Shown here: positions 1 through 9,313 of the stretch, piece by piece
How the letters are laid out: each line of letters opens with the position of its first letter
How positions within the stretch are numbered: the first letter of the stretch is position 1
Assembly: GCF_001875325.1 (NCBI RefSeq)
Contig: NZ_MDDC01000006.1
Span: 79,051 to 143,050 of the forward strand
Length of the DNA stretch: 64,000 nucleotides
Reading direction: 5' to 3'
Origin: Neomoorella thermoacetica
Lineage (GTDB): Bacteria; Bacillota; DSM-521; Neomoorellales; Neomoorellaceae
Position numbers and translations under genes: made by a program
Notes under the pieces: generated by a model
Databases searched by the model: none
Seen by the model: the letters and a program-made list of their open reading frames with translations, nothing else
What the model was told of the DNA's origin: nothing

Positions 1-615
1 GCCCAGAAAACCACCGACCTGATAACCATGTGGAAAAACCTGAGTACCAAACGGAACCAGCTCCAGGGGGAGATCGCCCAGCTGCAACAACAACTCTTTA
101 CCTTAAAGACAAATTCCAGCCAGAGCAGCGAAGCGGAAACCTCCATGGAAAAGGAAATGGCCCGCCTGCAAATGAATACCGGCCTGGCGGCCGTCAAGGG
201 ACCCGGGATAACGGTAACTATTACCGGGGACGCGCCCCTGCTCTACTACGACTTGGTGGACCTGGTCAATGAGCTCTGGGCTTCCGGGGCCGAAGCCATC
301 GCCGTCAACGACCACCGTATCAGCGCTTATACTATCATCAGCGACCAGCAGGATGGCCCCCGCAATTATATTACCATTGACGGCCAGAGGCTCCTCTACC
401 CAATTGTCATCAAAGCCATCGGCGATCCCCAGACCCTGGATAAGGGCCTGACCTTTACCGGCGGCCTCATTGATAACCTCAATAACCTCTATAAAATCTA
501 CCCCATCGTAAAAAAGGAGCAAGATTTGCAGTTGCCGGCAACCTCCCTGCCCGCCTGGCACTACGCCAAACCCGCCCCGCCTCCCGCTCCTGCCGGAGAT
601 CAAAACGGAAAGTAA
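1..615 (+). CDS. DUF881 family protein, 5' end missing
   Basis: The reading frame is open to the first base, so the true start lies upstream; the first internal ATG is at 28. The visible part starts with a Gln/Leu-rich coiled-coil stretch (roughly residues 12-45), followed by the globular DUF881 region with GPGITVTITGD and the YDLVDLVNELWASGAEAIAVN stretch typical of the family (YlxW/YlxX relatives, usually exported and encoded near division genes). The signal or membrane segment would be in the missing part. The C-terminus is Pro/Ala rich. The function is unknown. A strong hairpin terminator follows the stop codon. Confidence 0.85.
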   Translation, partial: AQKTTDLITMWKNLSTKRNQLQGEIAQLQQQLFTLKTNSSQSSEAETSMEKEMARLQMNTGLAAVKGPGITVTITGDAPLLYYDLVDLVNELWASGAEAIAVNDHRISAYTIISDQQDGPRNYITIDGQRLLYPIVIKAIGDPQTLDKGLTFTGGLIDNLNNLYKIYPIVKKEQDLQLPATSLPAWHYAKPAPPPAPAGDQNGK

Positions 616-644
616 CCCTTCGCCCTTCGGCCCCTGCCAGTAAC

Positions 645-672
645 GAAGCCAGGCCGCACGGTGCCTGGCTTC
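645..672 (+). terminator. Rho-independent terminator of the DUF881 gene
   Basis: A ten-base stem (GAAGCCAGGC paired with GCCTGGCTTC) is followed by GACTTTATTTTTG on the plus strand, 30 bases after the DUF881 stop. The minus-strand cimA gene ends just beyond at 699; read on the minus strand the hairpin has no T-run. Confidence 0.8.
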
Positions 673-698
673 GACTTTATTTTTGAAGGCCGCTTTAG

Positions 699-2300
699 CT
701 AATAAGGTTCACAGGGGGCTGCCGCCCGCTTATTTAACTTCTGCTGTTGTTTAAGGAGGGCGTACTCCATACTGTCCAGAAGGGCCTCCCAGCTGGCTTC
801 GATAATATTGGTGGAGACGCCGACAGTATTCCAGGAATTGCTGCCGTCCCGGGATTCAATGAGTACCCTGACGCGGGCGCTGGTGGCGTCCTTTTCATCA
901 AGGACGCGTACCTTGTAGTCAGTCAGGCGCATGTGCCGAATAGCCGGGAATACTTCTTCCAGGGCTTTCCGCAGGGCGTTATCCATGGCGTTTACAGGGC
1001 CGTTGCCTTCGGCGGCCGTATGGACCACCTGGTCGCCCACCCGCAGCTTGACTATGGCTTCCGATATGGCCTCCTGCCCGGCCCTCTTTTCTACCAGGGC
1101 TTTGACATACTCGACTTCAAACTGTTGCCGGTATTCGCCCGTCGTCTTCCGCAGGAAAAGCTCCAGGGAGGCATCGGCTCCCTCGAACTGGTAGCCCTGG
1201 CGTTCCAGTTCCTTGATTCCCTCTATGATGCCTCGTTCCCGCTCCGGGTTCAGCTCCAGCCCCATCTCCTCCGCTTTGCAGCGCAGGTTGCTGGCCCCGG
1301 CCTGGTCAGACATTAACACCCGCCGCTCGTTGCCTACAAGCTGGGGCCGGATATGCTCGTAGGTATCGGGTGCCTTCAATACTGCGCTGACGTGGATACC
1401 GCCTTTATGGGCAAAGGCGCTGTAGCCGACAAAGGGCTGGTTGCCGGCAGGTACCACATTGGCAATCTCGCTGACATAACGGGAGACTTCCGTGAGGAAG
1501 GCCAGTTGTCCCGGCGGCAGGCACTGGTAGCCCATCTTGAGTTCCAGGTTGGGTATTACCGAACACAGGTCAGCGTTGCCGCAGCGCTCGCCAAAGCCGT
1601 TGATGGTACCCTGGACCTGGCGGCACCCGGCGGTCACGGCCGCCAGGGTGTTGGCTACGGCCAGGTTGCCGTCGTTATGGGTGTGAATACCCACCGGCAC
1701 CTGGATCTCCTGGCGTACCCTGGCCACCGCCTCCTCAACTTCCCAGGGCAGGCAACCGCCATTGGTGTCACACAGGACAATCCAGCTGGCCCCGGCCTTT
1801 GCTGCCGCCTTCAGGGTTTCCAGGGCATAATCCGGGTCGGCCTTGTAGCCGTCAAAAAAGTGCTCGGCGTCATAAATCACTTCCAGGCCCTGGTCCACCA
1901 GGAAGGCCACGCTGTCGCTGATCATGACCAGGTTTTCCGCCAGGGTGGTTCCCAGGGCTGCCGTGACATGAAGATTCCAGGACTTACCGAAGATAGCGGC
2001 CACCTTTACCCCGGCACGCTTGATGGCCAGCAGGTTGGCGTCCTCAGCGGCGGCCTGGCCGGGCTTGCGGGTACGGCCGAAGGCTACCAGCCTGGCCTGG
2101 CGCCAGCTGACCTCCCGGGCCCGGAGGAAAAACTCCATATCCTTGGGATTGGCCCAGGGCCAGCCGCCCTCAATATAATCTACGCCCAGCCAGTCCAGGC
2201 GGGCGGCAATCTTCAGCTTATCCTCTACCGACAGGCTGATGCCCTCGCCCTGGCTGCCATCCCGGAGGGTGGTATCGTAGATAAGGATCTTATCGGCCAT
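699..2300 (-). CDS. cimA: (R)-citramalate synthase
   Basis: A member of the isopropylmalate/homocitrate/citramalate synthase family, 533 residues from the chosen start. It condenses pyruvate with acetyl-CoA to citramalate, the entry to threonine-independent isoleucine synthesis. Visible motifs are DTTLRDGSQGEGISLS (from residue 9), EHFFDGYK (146-153), HTHNDG (206-211) and GTINGFGERCGNADL, then a C-terminal regulatory dimer domain. EHFFDGYK and the SQGEG variant favour CimA over LeuA. The ATG at 2300 is preceded by GAGGGATAAGAGA inside the end of leuB; the frame opens 26 codons earlier but without a ribosome binding site. It is the last gene of the ilv-leu operon, and LeuC, LeuD and LeuB can process its product. 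Confidence 0.92.
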   Translation of the reverse strand: MADKILIYDTTLRDGSQGEGISLSVEDKLKIAARLDWLGVDYIEGGWPWANPKDMEFFLRAREVSWRQARLVAFGRTRKPGQAAAEDANLLAIKRAGVKVAAIFGKSWNLHVTAALGTTLAENLVMISDSVAFLVDQGLEVIYDAEHFFDGYKADPDYALETLKAAAKAGASWIVLCDTNGGCLPWEVEEAVARVRQEIQVPVGIHTHNDGNLAVANTLAAVTAGCRQVQGTINGFGERCGNADLCSVIPNLELKMGYQCLPPGQLAFLTEVSRYVSEIANVVPAGNQPFVGYSAFAHKGGIHVSAVLKAPDTYEHIRPQLVGNERRVLMSDQAGASNLRCKAEEMGLELNPERERGIIEGIKELERQGYQFEGADASLELFLRKTTGEYRQQFEVEYVKALVEKRAGQEAISEAIVKLRVGDQVVHTAAEGNGPVNAMDNALRKALEEVFPAIRHMRLTDYKVRVLDEKDATSARVRVLIESRDGSNSWNTVGVSTNIIEASWEALLDSMEYALLKQQQKLNKRAAAPCEPY

Positions 2301-2304
2301 TCTC

Positions 2305-3378
2305 TTATCCCTCTTCCAGCTCCCGCCGGACGAGTTGCCCCATTTCGGCGGTACCCACCAGCTGGGTTCCCGGGACATAGAGGTCCGGGGTCCGGTAGCC
2401 CCTGGCCAGGACCCTGCCTACGGCCGCCTCGACGGCTGCCGCCGCCTGGTCCATTTTAAAGGAATATTTCAGCATCATGGCTGCCGAGAGGATGGTCGCC
2501 AGGGGATTGGCCTTCTGCTGGCCGGCAATGTCCGGTGCCGAGCCGTGGCAGGGTTCATAGAGGGCCACGGCACCGCCGATGCTGGCCGAGGGCAACATGC
2601 CAATGGAACCCGTCAGGACGGAAGCCTGGTCGCTCAGGATATCGCCAAAGGTATTCTCGGTCACAATTACGTCAAACTGGGCCGGGCGGCGCACCAGCTG
2701 CATGGCGCAGTTGTCGACATACATGTGCTCCACCGTTACCTCGGGGAACTCGCCTTTAATATCCTCAACCGTATCCCGCCACAGGCGCGAGGTGGTGAGG
2801 ACGTTGGCCTTGTCGACGCTGGTCAGGTGGCAGCGCCGCTGGCGGGCTATGGCAAAGGCCAGCCGGACGATGCGTTCAATCTCCGCCCTGGAGTAATACA
2901 TGGTATCATAGGCCATTTCCCCCCCGGCGGTCTGCTCCCGTTTCTTGGCGCCGAAGTAAAGCCCCCCCGTCAGTTCCCGGACGATAATCAGGTCGGTGCC
3001 GGTGACTATTTCCTTCTTCAGAGGCGAGGCCTCCACCAGGGAATCATAGAGAAAAGCCGGGCGCAGGTTGGCATAAAGGCCAAGTTCTTTACGCAGAGGC
3101 AGCAGGGCTGCCGTCTCCGGGCGCTCTGCCGGGGGCAGGGTATCCCATTTCGGACCGCCTACCGCCCCCAGGAGCACGGCATCGCTCTGGCGGCAGAGTT
3201 CCAGGGTCTCCGGCGGCAGGGCTATCCCCCGGGTATCGATGGCAGCGCCGCCTACCAGCGCTTCGGTGAACTGGAATTCAATACCAGCCCGGCGGCTGAC
3301 TGCCTCCAGGACCTTGACGGCCTCGGGGACGATCTCCGGGCCGATACCATCCCCGGGCAGGACAGCAATTTTATACAC
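2305..3378 (-). CDS. leuB: 3-isopropylmalate dehydrogenase
   Basis: 357 residues, the normal length of bacterial LeuB. It oxidises and decarboxylates 3-isopropylmalate to 2-oxoisocaproate with NAD+, and very likely also acts on beta-methylmalate in the citramalate route. Signatures are [14 protein letters not shown] at the N-terminus, [10 protein letters not shown], the Tyr/Lys region YYSRAEIER and [15 protein letters not shown], and the metal-binding [25 protein letters not shown]. It overlaps leuD by eight bases, so translation is probably coupled, and cimA starts four bases after its stop. Confidence 0.96.
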   Translation of the reverse strand: MYKIAVLPGDGIGPEIVPEAVKVLEAVSRRAGIEFQFTEALVGGAAIDTRGIALPPETLELCRQSDAVLLGAVGGPKWDTLPPAERPETAALLPLRKELGLYANLRPAFLYDSLVEASPLKKEIVTGTDLIIVRELTGGLYFGAKKREQTAGGEMAYDTMYYSRAEIERIVRLAFAIARQRRCHLTSVDKANVLTTSRLWRDTVEDIKGEFPEVTVEHMYVDNCAMQLVRRPAQFDVIVTENTFGDILSDQASVLTGSIGMLPSASIGGAVALYEPCHGSAPDIAGQQKANPLATILSAAMMLKYSFKMDQAAAAVEAAVGRVLARGYRTPDLYVPGTQLVGTAEMGQLVRRELEEG

Positions 3379-3871
3379 CGGTCTTCACCTTCCTGGCCAC
3401 GTAAGGCATCAGCCCCCCGGCGGCAATGAGTTCCTGCATAAAGGGCGGGAAAGGGGCCACCGGGTAGGTCTCGCCCCTGGTGAGGTTGACTATTTCTCCC
3501 TTCCCGGCGTCGATCTTTACCTCGTCACCGGCCCTGATCCCCGCCGCTGCCTCCGGGGACTCGAAAATGGGCAGGCCGATGTTGATGGCGTTACGGTAGA
3601 AGATGCGGGCGAAGGAAGCGGCGATGACCGCCGCCACCCCGGCGGCCTTGATAGCTACCGGTGCGTGTTCCCGGGAACTGCCGCAGCCGAAGTTTTTACC
3701 GGCAACGATTATCTCCCCGGCCTGCACCCGGCGGGCAAAGGTAGGGTCGGCGTCTTCCATGCAGTGGCGGGCCAGCTCCCCGGGGTCGGTGGTATTTAAA
3801 TACCGCGCCGGGATGATGGCGTCGGTGTCGATGTCGTTGCCGAAGGTGTGGCACTTGCCTGCTATAAGCAT
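3371..3871 (-). CDS. leuD: 3-isopropylmalate dehydratase, small subunit
   Basis: 166 residues, the short LeuD type common in clostridia and archaea. With LeuC it forms isopropylmalate isomerase; this subunit is the swivel domain. Motifs include [33 protein letters not shown] and [12 protein letters not shown]. The ATG at 3871 has GGAGGATGATCTAG before it. Its stop overlaps the leuB start. LeuC lies 246 bases upstream, an unusually wide and palindromic gap for two subunits of one enzyme. Confidence 0.95.
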   Translation of the reverse strand: MLIAGKCHTFGNDIDTDAIIPARYLNTTDPGELARHCMEDADPTFARRVQAGEIIVAGKNFGCGSSREHAPVAIKAAGVAAVIAASFARIFYRNAINIGLPIFESPEAAAGIRAGDEVKIDAGKGEIVNLTRGETYPVAPFPPFMQELIAAGGLMPYVARKVKTGV

Positions 3872-3935
3872 CTAGATCATCCTCCGCAAATACTTCTCAT
3901 ACCGGTATTCTTCCGGGTGGAGTCCGGGTGGGATG

Positions 3936-4097
3936 GGTTCCCTCCAGGCGCTGGTTGAGCCCTTATACAATTCCTCGCTTCGCAGGCCTCGGGCGCGGGT
4001 AAACCCGGCCCTTCGGGCCTCAAAAAAGGTGGCCGCGCTTTTGCCCCGGCCTGCTCCGCCCCTGATACTCAAGGCGCAAAGGCGCCTTCCGGGAACC
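3936..4097. repeat. Imperfect palindromic element in the leuC-leuD gap
   Basis: The 246-bp gap 3872-4117 contains nested inverted repeats. The outer arms are GGTTCCC..AGGCGC..TTGAG (3936-3959) against CTCAA..GCGCCT..GGGAACC (4068-4097); middle arms are GCAGGCC (3982-3988) and GGCCTGC (4048-4054); and an inner hairpin spans about 3984-4020 (AGGCC..GGGC..CGGGT / ACCCGG..GCCC..GGCCT). The long minus-strand open frame here looks fortuitous. It may be a structured RNA, an RNA-stabilising hairpin within the operon transcript, or a decayed mobile element. Confidence 0.5.
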
Positions 4098-4117
4098 TGC
4101 CCCACCTCTTACTTCCC

Positions 4118-5380
4118 TTAAACCACTTCCTCAGGGGCGGCGATGCGGCCTTTGACAGCGCTGGCAGCGGCTACTGCCGGTCCGGCGAGATAAACTTCGC
4201 TCTCCGGATGGCCCATGCGGCCGACGAAGTTGCGGTTGGTGGTGGCCAGGGCCCGCTCGCCCCGGGCCAGGATACCCATGTGCCCCCCCAGGCAGGGGCC
4301 GCAGGTGGGGGTGGAGACGGCCGCCCCGGCTTCGATAAAGACGTTGATGAGCCCTGCCTCCAGGGCGGCGGCGTAGATCTTCTGGGTGCCGGGAATGACA
4401 ATAAGCCTGACCTCGGGGTGGACTTTATGGCCCTTCAGTATCGCCGCCGCCACCTGCAGGTCTTCCAGGCGGCCGTTGGTGCAGCTGCCGAGGACTACCT
4501 GGTCGATTTTGATGTCCCCTATTTCCCTTACGCTCCTGGCGTTCTCCGGCAGGTGGGGCAGGGCTACCTGGAGTTCGATCTTACTGGCGTCGATGTCTAT
4601 CTCCTGATTGTAACGGGCGTCCGGGTCGCTCTGGTAGAGGTGGTAGTCGCGTTTAAGGCGGCCTTGAATATAAGCCAGGGTCTTTTCATCTACCGGGAAG
4701 ATGCCGTTCTTGCCCCCGGCTTCAATGGCCATGTTGGCCATGGTAAAGCGGCCGTCCATGGAGAGGGCTTCAATGGTCTCACCCGTGAACTCCATGGCCA
4801 TGTACCGGGCACCGTCGACGCCGACCCGGCCGATGGTGTAGAGGATGAGGTCTTTGCCGCCGACCCAGGGCTGGAGCTTACCGTGGTAGCGGAAGAGGAT
4901 GGTCTCCGGGACTTTGAACCAGCACTCGCCGGTGGCCATGGCGGCGGCGAGGTCCGTGGAGCCGACGCCGGTGGCGAAGGCCCCGAGGGCCCCGTAGGTG
5001 CAGGTGTGGGAGTCGGCGCCGATAACCAGGTCCCCGGGGCCGACCAGGCCGGCCTCGGGCAAGAGGCAGTGCTCGATGCCCATGCGGCCGATTTCAAAGT
5101 AGTTGGTGAGCCCCTGCTCCCGGGCGAATTCCCGTAAGACTTTGGCCTGATCGGCGGACTTGATATCCTTGGCCGGGGTGAAGTGGTCCGGTACCAGGAC
5201 GACCCGCTCCGGGTCGAAGACTTTTTTCATCCCGAGCTTTTTAAACTCCTGGATGGCCAGGGGGGCGGTGATGTCGTTCCCCAGGGCCAGGTCGACCCTG
5301 GCGTTGATTAGCTGGCCCGGCTCTACATGATCGAGGCCGGCGTGGGCGGCCAGGATCTTTTCGGTAATGGTCATGCCCAT
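4118..5380 (-). CDS. leuC: 3-isopropylmalate dehydratase, large subunit
   Basis: 420 residues, aconitase family. With LeuD it interconverts 2- and 3-isopropylmalate. The [4Fe-4S] ligand motifs are visible: VLGSCTNGR around residue 300 and [11 protein letters not shown] around 360. Other landmarks are the family [23 protein letters not shown] segment and the C-terminal [10 protein letters not shown]. The ATG at 5380 follows GAGGAATAGCC; a second ATG two codons on is also possible. It is cotranscribed with leuA upstream and leuD downstream. Confidence 0.96.
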   Translation of the reverse strand: MGMTITEKILAAHAGLDHVEPGQLINARVDLALGNDITAPLAIQEFKKLGMKKVFDPERVVLVPDHFTPAKDIKSADQAKVLREFAREQGLTNYFEIGRMGIEHCLLPEAGLVGPGDLVIGADSHTCTYGALGAFATGVGSTDLAAAMATGECWFKVPETILFRYHGKLQPWVGGKDLILYTIGRVGVDGARYMAMEFTGETIEALSMDGRFTMANMAIEAGGKNGIFPVDEKTLAYIQGRLKRDYHLYQSDPDARYNQEIDIDASKIELQVALPHLPENARSVREIGDIKIDQVVLGSCTNGRLEDLQVAAAILKGHKVHPEVRLIVIPGTQKIYAAALEAGLINVFIEAGAAVSTPTCGPCLGGHMGILARGERALATTNRNFVGRMGHPESEVYLAGPAVAAASAVKGRIAAPEEVV

Positions 5381-5420
5381 GGCTATTCCTCGCTCTCACA
5401 AATACTTCTATCCGGAATAT

Positions 5421-5472
5421 GCCCCGCTCCTGTAGAACCTGCTCACAGGTTCGGGTGAGGCATGGGGCGGGG
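5421..5472. other. Nested hairpin in the leuA-leuC gap
   Basis: The 169-base gap 5381-5549 contains a seven-base stem GAACCTG/CAGGTTC (5435-5452) enclosed by CCCCGC (5422-5427) paired with GCGGGG (5467-5472). On the operon transcript it could act as a processing or stability element between leuA and leuC. There is no T-run and no T-box motif. Confidence 0.4.
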
Positions 5473-5549
5473 GCGGCTTATTTTATCCCTTTGTTTCACC
5501 TACCGGCTGCAGGACATATTCCTTTGATGGCACTCTATCCAGTTCGGTT

Positions 5550-7103
5550 CTACTGGGCCGTACTGGCCTGCTGCAGGTTTTCTTCCCCTACCTCGTAAAC
5601 CACCTTATTGATGGCGTTCAAGTAAGCGCGGGCACTGGCTTCCAGGACGTCGGTGCTGATACCGCGACCTATGAAGACCCGCCCATCGTACTCAATCTTT
5701 ACCGTTACCTCGCCTACGGCGTCCTTGCCGCCAGTGACGGCATTGAGGTTGTAAGATTTGAGGCAAACCGGGATTCGGGTTAGCTTATCGATGGCCTTGA
5801 AGGCGGCGTCTACCGGGCCTTCACCGCAGGCGGCCTCTTCCTTTAATTCTTCACCCACCCGGATACCCATGGTGGCTGTGGGCACCACCCGGTTGCCGGT
5901 AGAGATATGAATATGCTCCAGGACGAATTTCTCCGGGATGTGCTTGACTTCGTGCTCGACGATGGCCTCCAGGTCGCGGTCGCTGATTTCTTTCTTGCGG
6001 TCGGCCAGTTCTTTAAAGCGGGCGAAGGCCTTATCCAGCTCGGCCTCCGTAAGCTTAAAGCCCAGTTCCTCCAGACGGCTACGCAGGGCGTGGCGGCCGG
6101 AGTGCTTGCCCAGGAAAATATTATTCTGGACCAGGCCGATCATGGCCGGATTCATGATTTCGTAGGTAGTCCGCTCTTTCAGGACCCCGTCCTGGTGGAT
6201 GCCGGACTCATGGGTGAAGGCGTTCTTGCCGACAATGGCTTTATTGTACTGGACGGGCATGCCCGTCAGGCTGCTGACCAGTTTGCTGGTACGGTAGATC
6301 TCCTCGGTGACGATGCCCGTCCGGCAGCCGTAGTAATCCCGCCGGGTATAAAGGGCCATAATCACTTCCTCCAGGGCGGCATTTCCTGCCCTTTCGCCAA
6401 TGCCATTGATGGCCCCCTCTACCTGCAGGGCGCCGTTCTCAATGGCCGCCAGGGAGTTGGCCACGGCCAGGCCCAGATCGTTATGGCAGTGAACGCTGAT
6501 CCGGACTTTATCAATACCCGGCACTCGCTGCCGGATCTGGCTGATCAGGCGGCCGAACTCCTCGGGGGTAGCGTAGCCCACGGTATCCGGGATATTAAGA
6601 ACGGTAGCCCCGGCCTCAATGGCCGTGGCCAGGACCTGGCAGAGAAAATCCAGGTCGCTCCGGACAGCATCCTCCGGGGAAAACTCAATATCCTGGCAGT
6701 AACCCCTGGCCCGGGCCACTCCCCGCCGGACAGCCTCCAGGACCTCTTGCCGGCTCATCCGCAGTTTGTATTTCAGGTGGATATCGGAAGTGGCAATAAA
6801 GACGTGGATCCGCGGCTTTTGGGCCTCCTGGAGGGCTTCCCAGGCGCGGTCGATATCCCGGTCGTTCATCCGGGCCAGTCCGGCGATGACCGGCCCCTCC
6901 ACTTCTCGAGCCACGGCCCGGACGGCCTCAAAGTCCCCGGGGGAGGCAATGGGAAACCCGGCTTCAATGACATCGACCCCCAGCCGGGCCAGCTGGCGGG
7001 CGATCTCCAGCTTTTCCTGGATATTGAGGCTTACCCCCGGCGACTGTTCGCCGTCACGCAGTGTCGTGTCGAAAATATAGATCCGCTTGCTAGTATCTGC
7101 CAA
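5550..7103 (-). CDS. leuA: 2-isopropylmalate synthase
   Basis: 517 residues, the usual bacterial LeuA length. It condenses 2-oxoisovalerate with acetyl-CoA as the first committed step of leucine synthesis. Motifs: [17 protein letters not shown] near the N-terminus, [14 protein letters not shown] around residue 205, [17 protein letters not shown], and the HESGIHQDG linker. The C-terminal domain (about residues 390-510) is the leucine-binding allosteric domain, so feedback inhibition by leucine is expected. It starts 25 bases after the stop of the ilvB copy upstream. Confidence 0.96.
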   Translation of the reverse strand: MADTSKRIYIFDTTLRDGEQSPGVSLNIQEKLEIARQLARLGVDVIEAGFPIASPGDFEAVRAVAREVEGPVIAGLARMNDRDIDRAWEALQEAQKPRIHVFIATSDIHLKYKLRMSRQEVLEAVRRGVARARGYCQDIEFSPEDAVRSDLDFLCQVLATAIEAGATVLNIPDTVGYATPEEFGRLISQIRQRVPGIDKVRISVHCHNDLGLAVANSLAAIENGALQVEGAINGIGERAGNAALEEVIMALYTRRDYYGCRTGIVTEEIYRTSKLVSSLTGMPVQYNKAIVGKNAFTHESGIHQDGVLKERTTYEIMNPAMIGLVQNNIFLGKHSGRHALRSRLEELGFKLTEAELDKAFARFKELADRKKEISDRDLEAIVEHEVKHIPEKFVLEHIHISTGNRVVPTATMGIRVGEELKEEAACGEGPVDAAFKAIDKLTRIPVCLKSYNLNAVTGGKDAVGEVTVKIEYDGRVFIGRGISTDVLEASARAYLNAINKVVYEVGEENLQQASTAQ

Positions 7104-7128
7104 GAAGCATCGACCTTCCTCTAAAAAA

Positions 7129-8811
7129 TTATTCCGGAAGAATCATCTCGTCCAGGGCCGCCCCTTCCGGGACCATGGGGTATACTATCTCCTCGGGACT
7201 GATCAGGCACTCTATCAGGGTCAGGCGGTCGTTGCCCATGGCCCGGGCCAGGACGGGCACCACCTCTTCCTGCTTACTTATACGTAACCCCTCGGCCCCG
7301 TAGCACTCCGCCAGGCGGACGAAGTCGGGATTGCCGGTAAACTCGATGGCGGTATACTGGCGTTCATAGTAAAAGTGCTGCAGCTGGCGCACCATGGCCA
7401 GGCTGTGGTTATTGAAGAGTAAAATCTTCAAGGGCAAACCCTGCTCCCTGGCTGTGCCCAGTTCCGCCATGCTCATCTGGAAGCTGCCGTCGCCGGTTAT
7501 CAGCCACACCTGTTTATCCGGCCGGGCCAGGACGGCGCCCACGGCTGCCGGCAGGCCGTAGCCCATGGTTCCCAGGCCACAGGACGAAATGAAGGTGCGG
7601 GGCTCTGTAAAACCGTAAAAGAGGGCTGCCCACATCTGGTGCTGGCCGACGTCGGTAGTAATAATCGCCTGGCCGCGGGTCATCTCCCCCAGGCGCTCGA
7701 TTACCCACTGGGGCCGCACCTCGCCGCCGCGGCCGTAGGTCAGGGGGTAGAGGTTACGCAGTTCTTTAATCCGCTTCAGCCAGGGGCCGTGCCCGGCTGG
7801 TTCCACCAGGGGCAGGAGTTCCTTCAGGATACAGCTGATATCGCCTACCAGGGGCAAATCCACCCGGACGTTTTTGCCGATTTCCGCCGGGTCAATATCC
7901 ACGTGGGCAATCCTGGCCCGGGGCGCGAACTTCTCCAGGGCTCCCGTCACCCGGTCGTCAAAGCGTACCCCCAGGCCCATCAGGAAGTCGCACTCCATGA
8001 GGGCATGGTTGGCGCAGGGCTTGCCATGGAGGCCGACCATACCTAAGGATAGGGGGTTATCCTCGGGAAAGGAACCCAGCCCCGTGAGGGAGGTGACTAC
8101 CGGTATCTGGAGCTTTTCTACTATCTGGCGCAAATAATCCTCGGCCCGGGAAACCTGCACCCCGCCCCCGGCGAAGATTAAAGGCCGCTCGGCCTCGCCT
8201 AAGCTTCGCGCCAGGGCGCGAAGCTGGCCCGGGTGACCCTGGTAGGTGGGTTTGTAACCTCGCAGCTCTACCCTGTCGGGTACCGGTGCCCGGCAGGGGG
8301 CCAGGGCCACATCCTTGGGTATATCTACCAGCACCGGTCCCGGGCGGCCGGTGCTGGCAATGTAGAAGGCCTCCTTGACGATACGGGGTAATTCCTCCAC
8401 GTCCTTGACCAGGTAATTATGCTTGGTAATGGGTATGGTAATGCCCGTAATGTCGGTTTCCTGGAAAGCATCGCTACCCACCATCCGCGTCGGGACCTGG
8501 CCGGTGAAGATAACCACCGGCACGGAATCCATATAGGCGGTGGCAATCCCGGTTACCAGGTTGGTCGCACCCGGACCCGAGGTGGCAAAGCAGACACCCG
8601 TCCTGCCGCTGGTGCGGGCATAACCGCTGGCGGCATGGACGGCGTTCTGCTCCTGGCGAACCAGGATATGGCGGATGGGCGTCCGGGCCAGTTCGTGATA
8701 GAGGGGCAATACCGCCCCGCCGGGATAACCGAAGACCAGTTCCACGCCCTCGTCCAGGAGGGCCTCGATCACTGCCCTGGCTCCAGTGCGGCCGCTATTC
8801 CCCTGTGCCAT
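7129..8811 (-). CDS. ilvB: Acetolactate synthase large subunit, copy next to leuA
   Basis: 560 residues, thiamine diphosphate enzyme with the full three-domain layout: N-terminal [14 protein letters not shown] and [15 protein letters not shown], a central FAD domain, and the C-terminal ThDP motif [17 protein letters not shown] followed by [12 protein letters not shown]. In the enzymes that prefer 2-ketobutyrate the last motif normally reads MVRQWQ; here Leu replaces that Trp. It converts two pyruvates to acetolactate, or pyruvate plus 2-ketobutyrate to acetohydroxybutyrate. It overlaps ilvN by 17 bases. A second large subunit lies on the other side of ilvN. Confidence 0.95.
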   Translation of the reverse strand: MAQGNSGRTGARAVIEALLDEGVELVFGYPGGAVLPLYHELARTPIRHILVRQEQNAVHAASGYARTSGRTGVCFATSGPGATNLVTGIATAYMDSVPVVIFTGQVPTRMVGSDAFQETDITGITIPITKHNYLVKDVEELPRIVKEAFYIASTGRPGPVLVDIPKDVALAPCRAPVPDRVELRGYKPTYQGHPGQLRALARSLGEAERPLIFAGGGVQVSRAEDYLRQIVEKLQIPVVTSLTGLGSFPEDNPLSLGMVGLHGKPCANHALMECDFLMGLGVRFDDRVTGALEKFAPRARIAHVDIDPAEIGKNVRVDLPLVGDISCILKELLPLVEPAGHGPWLKRIKELRNLYPLTYGRGGEVRPQWVIERLGEMTRGQAIITTDVGQHQMWAALFYGFTEPRTFISSCGLGTMGYGLPAAVGAVLARPDKQVWLITGDGSFQMSMAELGTAREQGLPLKILLFNNHSLAMVRQLQHFYYERQYTAIEFTGNPDFVRLAECYGAEGLRISKQEEVVPVLARAMGNDRLTLIECLISPEEIVYPMVPEGAALDEMILPE

Positions 8812-9313
8812 TACCGCTGGCCTCCATTCCCCTGGTCTTCGCTCCCCGGAGCATGGCGATCTTACCTGTCCGGACTACCTCCCGGATGCCGAAGGGTCGC
8901 AGGGAGTTCTCGATGGCGTCGATCTTATCGGCGTCGCCGGTAGCCTCTATAATCAGGCTGTTACGGGCAATATCGACGATCCGGGCCCGGAAGATATCGA
9001 CAATCTGCATAATCTCTCCCCGCACGGAAGGGTCGGCGTTTACTTTAATAAGGATCAGTTCCCGCCCGACATAGGGATCATTGGTGATGTCGCTGATCTT
9101 GATGACATCTATGAGCTTGTTGAGCTGTTTGCCGACCTGTTCGATGATCTGCTCGTCGCCGTCAACGACAATAGTCATGCGGGAAATAGCAGGATTTTCG
9201 GTACGGCCTACAGCCAGGCTGTCGATGTTATAACCCCGGCGACTGAAAAGGCCGGCCACCCGGCTCAGGACGCCGGGACGGTTTTCCACCAGGACTGAAA
9301 GGGTGCGCTTCAT
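8795..9313 (-). CDS. ilvN: Acetolactate synthase small (regulatory) subunit
   Basis: 172 residues, the long IlvH/IlvN type. An N-terminal ACT domain begins [27 protein letters not shown] and binds valine in the known enzymes; a C-terminal ALS_ss domain ends with [20 protein letters not shown]. It activates the catalytic subunit and gives valine feedback. It is the only small subunit between two large-subunit genes, overlapping both (4 bases with the upstream copy, 17 with the downstream one), so it may serve both. Confidence 0.95.
   Translation of the reverse strand: MKRTLSVLVENRPGVLSRVAGLFSRRGYNIDSLAVGRTENPAISRMTIVVDGDEQIIEQVGKQLNKLIDVIKISDITNDPYVGRELILIKVNADPSVRGEIMQIVDIFRARIVDIARNSLIIEATGDADKIDAIENSLRPFGIREVVRTGKIAMLRGAKTRGMEASGNGTGE

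Noticed and set aside
3872..4105. 77-residue minus-strand frame filling the leuC-leuD gap
   Set aside because: It reads through the palindromic element, is Arg/Gly rich without a recognisable domain, and has no good ribosome site; the repeats explain the sequence better.
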